Shown one piece after another: positions 4,837-7,704 of a stretch of DNA of 7,704 nucleotides. The stretch lies in assembly GCA_017547345.1 (NCBI GenBank), contig JAFYPY010000163.1, positions 1 through 7,704 on the forward strand, written 5' to 3'. The position numbers and the translations under genes are program-made. This DNA is from Bacillota bacterium. Its GTDB lineage: Bacteria > Bacillota_A > Clostridia > Peptostreptococcales > Anaerovoracaceae. The stretch's first letter is position 1; every line of letters begins with the position of its first letter. The notes under the pieces are model-generated. The model was not told the DNA's origin. It ran no database searches and saw only the letters and a list, made by a program, of their open reading frames with translations.

Positions 4837-6354
4837 TTACTTCTTGTTCTTCTCTTTGTCTTTGGTTTCAGATCCGGCATCAGTTAACTCACCATTGTCT
4901 TTAGTAGGTGCGCCACCAGTATCAGATCCCGCAGATTGTGTGTGAGCACTAACAAGCGGATGTATAAACTTTGTAACAGAGAATCCAAGTTTAGTTTCCA
5001 ACCAATCAGAAGCAATAGTTTCTATTGGATCATATCCAAGCAGCATCATGTATTCCTGTTTGACGGGTAACCCAAGTGAAGCTGCCTTTTCAATCTGATT
5101 AATTCTATCTTCCTTAGTGTAGATAGTAGTGTCTATAAATTTTATATACGCAAGACTATTTGGAAACTGCATCAAAATACGCTCATTAACAAATGCCTCA
5201 ATCTGCTTCATAATTCCACGAGTAGCCATCAATGCATCAGAAAGCATACTCATCTTCACAGAACTTGCGCCAGTTAAACGGCTACTATCAAAAATCTGAG
5301 AAATACCAGTTTGCTCCATTAAGTTCTGATAACTATCTGCTATAGCATTGGTGTCAGATGTGGCATTCTTATCAAATGAAATACTGTCAACATCCATACC
5401 AGGGGATAGAATCAATCCAATTTCTGAAGGCAATGACTCCTGAGCCAAAGCAAAAAATTTCTTAGCAAGATTCAAGTTCAATGCAAAATCGTCTGGATTT
5501 GAACTATTAAGTAGCGGGATCTTCATGACCAGCAACTTATAAATATCCAAGGAGTCCTTAACGGCTACCAGCGCCTGTAAATCAATCAAGTCAATAAGGC
5601 CCTCAAACAGTGAAGCAAATGGGCTAATAACTAAATCAATATCAGCAAGGTCAATTTTAAACGCTCTTGCTGTGTCAAGCTCCTGCCATTTTAAAGAAGA
5701 ATCTCTTTCAAATTTATTATATTTCTGTTTATATTCCTTATCCCATACATCCAAATAAAATGCATTTGTTCCTCTAAAGAAAGAAAAATCAAACGCAACA
5801 TGTAATAGTCCATTGTAGCCAACAGACGCAACCTTACAGTATTGTGAATCTAATGGCATTAAATACATAGTGCCATCATCGTCCTGATATGGTTGAAAGT
5901 ATACGATACCTTCTCGCCACGCCGTCACTAATAGCTTAAACATATTAAGTTCAAGATTCATTTTGCGCACAAATCTGCACGCATCTTCATAATCTTGCAA
6001 TAAAGATTCTTCGTCATTATCCTCTACAAGACTAAAATCTAAATTAATTTTGTAAGCACTAAAGTCGGGAAGGCTGGCAAAATAATTTACAATTCTTCTT
6101 AGAGGAAATGAAAGTGTATATAAAAACTTAGCTAAGTTTCTCAAAGACGCTTGGGAGCTTGATGCGTAAGGGTTTTGCAAGTATGAACGCAATGTCTCTT
6201 TGCTAAATACTGTCCACACCTTGGTTGAATTGGATGTTAAATCAACTAGCTTCAATACATCGTCTACTGCCTTTGCGTATTGCTTCATAGTCTCTAGACT
6301 TTCAACAAACTTAATATTCTCAAGTTCTGATTTCTTATTTTTATTTTCGGCCAT
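4837..6354 (-). CDS. Portal protein, 505 aa
   Basis: The ring-forming vertex protein through which DNA enters and leaves the head, and the docking site of the terminase. Support is its length (portals are commonly about 400-550 aa), its place directly after the terminase, and its composition. Residues 1-60 are charged with a helix. A conserved-looking block, FLYTLSFPLRRIVNYFASL, follows at about 77-95, then a central beta-rich part with FQPYQDDDGTMYLMPLDSQY and FDFSFFRGTNAFYLDVWD. A helical, probable crown- and stem-forming stretch contains NLMEQTGISQIFDSSRLTGASSVKMSML, resembling the portal helix and tunnel-loop region. The last 30 residues are a disordered Lys/Asp/Gly-rich tail (GSETKDKEKNKK). 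The start at 6354 is supported by GGAAGGTGA a few bases upstream. It lies 17 bases after the terminase stop and 13 bases before the next start. The call rests on synteny and general features and was not aligned. Confidence 0.88.
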   Translation of the reverse strand: MAENKNKKSELENIKFVESLETMKQYAKAVDDVLKLVDLTSNSTKVWTVFSKETLRSYLQNPYASSSQASLRNLAKFLYTLSFPLRRIVNYFASLPDFSAYKINLDFSLVEDNDEESLLQDYEDACRFVRKMNLELNMFKLLVTAWREGIVYFQPYQDDDGTMYLMPLDSQYCKVASVGYNGLLHVAFDFSFFRGTNAFYLDVWDKEYKQKYNKFERDSSLKWQELDTARAFKIDLADIDLVISPFASLFEGLIDLIDLQALVAVKDSLDIYKLLVMKIPLLNSSNPDDFALNLNLAKKFFALAQESLPSEIGLILSPGMDVDSISFDKNATSDTNAIADSYQNLMEQTGISQIFDSSRLTGASSVKMSMLSDALMATRGIMKQIEAFVNERILMQFPNSLAYIKFIDTTIYTKEDRINQIEKAASLGLPVKQEYMMLLGYDPIETIASDWLETKLGFSVTKFIHPLVSAHTQSAGSDTGGAPTKDNGELTDAGSETKDKEKNKK

Positions 6355-6371
6355 TTCTTCACCTTCCTTCC

Positions 6372-7704
6372 TTAGTCAAAATAGCTATGTGTAGCTTTAG
6401 GTTTTTTAAAATCAAAAAATTGCTCTAATTCGTTGTGGTCAACTTTTCTTGTAACCAAATGTTCTCTACGTAGCTGTTGTAAAAAATGACATGCCATAAC
6501 AAAAACATATGCACGGTCATCATTCAACTTATTACTAACAGCGGGTGCGAGGTCAAATCTGTCATTGCCAGATGCCTGTTTAAACCGATAAATATTAACT
6601 AATTCGGTCTTCATTGCATCTATCTGCTTTAGCGCAACCTCTTCATCTCTATTTAGGTCGTACTTCTCACGAACAATTTCGATTCCTTTTTTAGATAACT
6701 CTTTATATTCTTTTTCTGATGGGTCTTTATCTCTGATTGTTTTTTGCCCCGTCTTTGTATTTAGTTCATATGTCAGCGTAATATATCCACGATTGTCATA
6801 TTCGGCAGGCCATTCTACCAAATTCAAATTAATCATTTCAATTGCCGCTTTATACATTTCCACCTTATATTTAGATGGCTGAATTAATATCAATTTATCG
6901 GTAATAGCATTAGGGTATAATCTAACAGCCTCTGGGCTATATTCTTTATCAAGCAAGCCACGATGGATGTTTCCATCTTTGTCTTGCCAATCCTCCCACA
7001 AGAAGTCGCTAGTTTGCACACCTGCACCACCAGAACCGGCGTCAATTCCGACTCTTAGTATGTTCTCATAATCTGCATATCCATCGCCATTATAAGTTAA
7101 AATTAAGTTTTTCAACTCTTTAACCTGATTTGGAGTTGTCATTGGTGTTTTCTTTTTCTTTTCAACGTCAATGAGGTTAACAACATTTTGTATTCTCATT
7201 TTCCAACCAACAACCGGATCTTTATAGTATTCTGCGCAAAGTATCACAGAATTGTCCTTGCTTCTTGCAGGGTCATAAAATAGTCCCCACTTGCCGCCAT
7301 TATCATTTTCTAATTTTGGAGGCTTGACGCAAGAGTTTCTAATAATATCTGCACGCTTTATGATTTGCCCATCGCCGCCCTCAGAGGTGAATATGTTTTT
7401 ATACTCTCTGAGTGCCGCTTCTTTATCTTCACGCATAGCCTGATCAACTTTTTCTTGAGTTAAAAGAGGAACAGGCCATAGTTTATTGTGAACAGTTGCA
7501 TTAATAATTACATCGCAAGATATATCTGCGCAGAAGTATCTTTTATCTCCTGCAAACATACGGACTGAAAATTCTCTATACTTCTTGAAAAAGTACTGGT
7601 CAGTTCTACCAGCAGAAGAACAGTAAAGTAATTGGTTTGGAAATGGGCTAGGTTCTGCCAAAATATCTTCTGCATTATAATCTTTACCCATTTTAAACTC
7701 AGAG
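6372..7704 (-). CDS. Terminase large subunit, C-terminal part (cut by right edge)
   Basis: The motor and nuclease that packages DNA into the prohead. Only the end of the ATPase domain and the RNase H-like nuclease domain are inside the window. A Met at 7691 could be read as a start, but it has no ribosome binding site and the frame stays open to the edge (S-E-F-K before it), so it is internal. Counting from that Met, NQLLYCSSAGRTDQYFFKKY (19-38) fits the coupling motif at the end of the ATPase domain. The three nuclease acidic sites are D140 (WGLFYDPARSKD), D217 (VGIDAGSGG) and D391/D392 (LNDDRAYVFVMA). The Walker A and B motifs lie outside the window. The protein ends THSYFD with a TAA stop. 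It pairs functionally with the portal gene 17 bases downstream. No inserted intron or homing nuclease gene is seen in the visible part. Confidence 0.9.
   Translation of the reverse strand, partial: SEFKMGKDYNAEDILAEPSPFPNQLLYCSSAGRTDQYFFKKYREFSVRMFAGDKRYFCADISCDVIINATVHNKLWPVPLLTQEKVDQAMREDKEAALREYKNIFTSEGGDGQIIKRADIIRNSCVKPPKLENDNGGKWGLFYDPARSKDNSVILCAEYYKDPVVGWKMRIQNVVNLIDVEKKKKTPMTTPNQVKELKNLILTYNGDGYADYENILRVGIDAGSGGAGVQTSDFLWEDWQDKDGNIHRGLLDKEYSPEAVRLYPNAITDKLILIQPSKYKVEMYKAAIEMINLNLVEWPAEYDNRGYITLTYELNTKTGQKTIRDKDPSEKEYKELSKKGIEIVREKYDLNRDEEVALKQIDAMKTELVNIYRFKQASGNDRFDLAPAVSNKLNDDRAYVFVMACHFLQQLRREHLVTRKVDHNELEQFFDFKKPKATHSYFD

Noticed and set aside
7689..7691. ATG as the start of a complete 439-aa terminase
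   Set aside because: No ribosome binding site precedes it, the frame is open to the window edge, and the protein would lack the whole ATPase core.
1..7704. Stop-codon reassignment, suggested by no gene here ending in TAG
   Set aside because: All genes are full length in the standard code with no internal TAG or TGA, and one gene ends in TGA. With so few stops the absence of TAG is not informative.

Overview
This window is one stretch of the virion-assembly module of a tailed double-stranded DNA phage or prophage. Every gene lies on the minus strand, so transcription runs from high to low coordinates. The low-GC DNA, strong AGGAGG-type ribosome binding sites and TAA-dominated stops point to a low-GC Gram-positive (Bacillota) host, probably a Clostridia-type or gut organism. 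I cannot name the host or phage from sequence alone. All visible genes read through in the standard code.

In transcription order the layout is: the large terminase subunit (its N-terminal ATPase half lies beyond the right edge), portal protein, a 61-aa protein of unknown function, a prohead protease fused to a scaffold-like C-terminal half, a probable head decoration protein, the major capsid protein, two conserved but uncharacterised neck-region proteins (177 and 138 aa), and the N-terminal 79 codons of a further neck-region protein that leaves the window at the left edge. Gaps are 13 to 42 nt, except for 87 nt between the protease/scaffold gene and the decoration gene.

The genes form one pathway. 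Terminase pumps DNA through the portal into a prohead built from capsid protein on the scaffold. The protease then clears the scaffold, decoration protein binds the expanded shell, and the small downstream proteins probably complete the head-to-tail joint.

Most of this is a conventional head module, and I see no defence system, mobile element, RNA gene or CRISPR array. The non-routine signals concern expression. A good ribosome binding site and ATG inside the protease gene could produce a separate nested scaffold. A clear intrinsic terminator, followed by a possible promoter, isolates the decoration and capsid genes from the upstream genes. A stem-loop whose G-U pairs work only in the minus-strand RNA overlaps the end of the 61-aa gene. 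Finally, all 31 leucines of the capsid protein use the codon CTA, a bias not shared by the terminase-side or neck genes.
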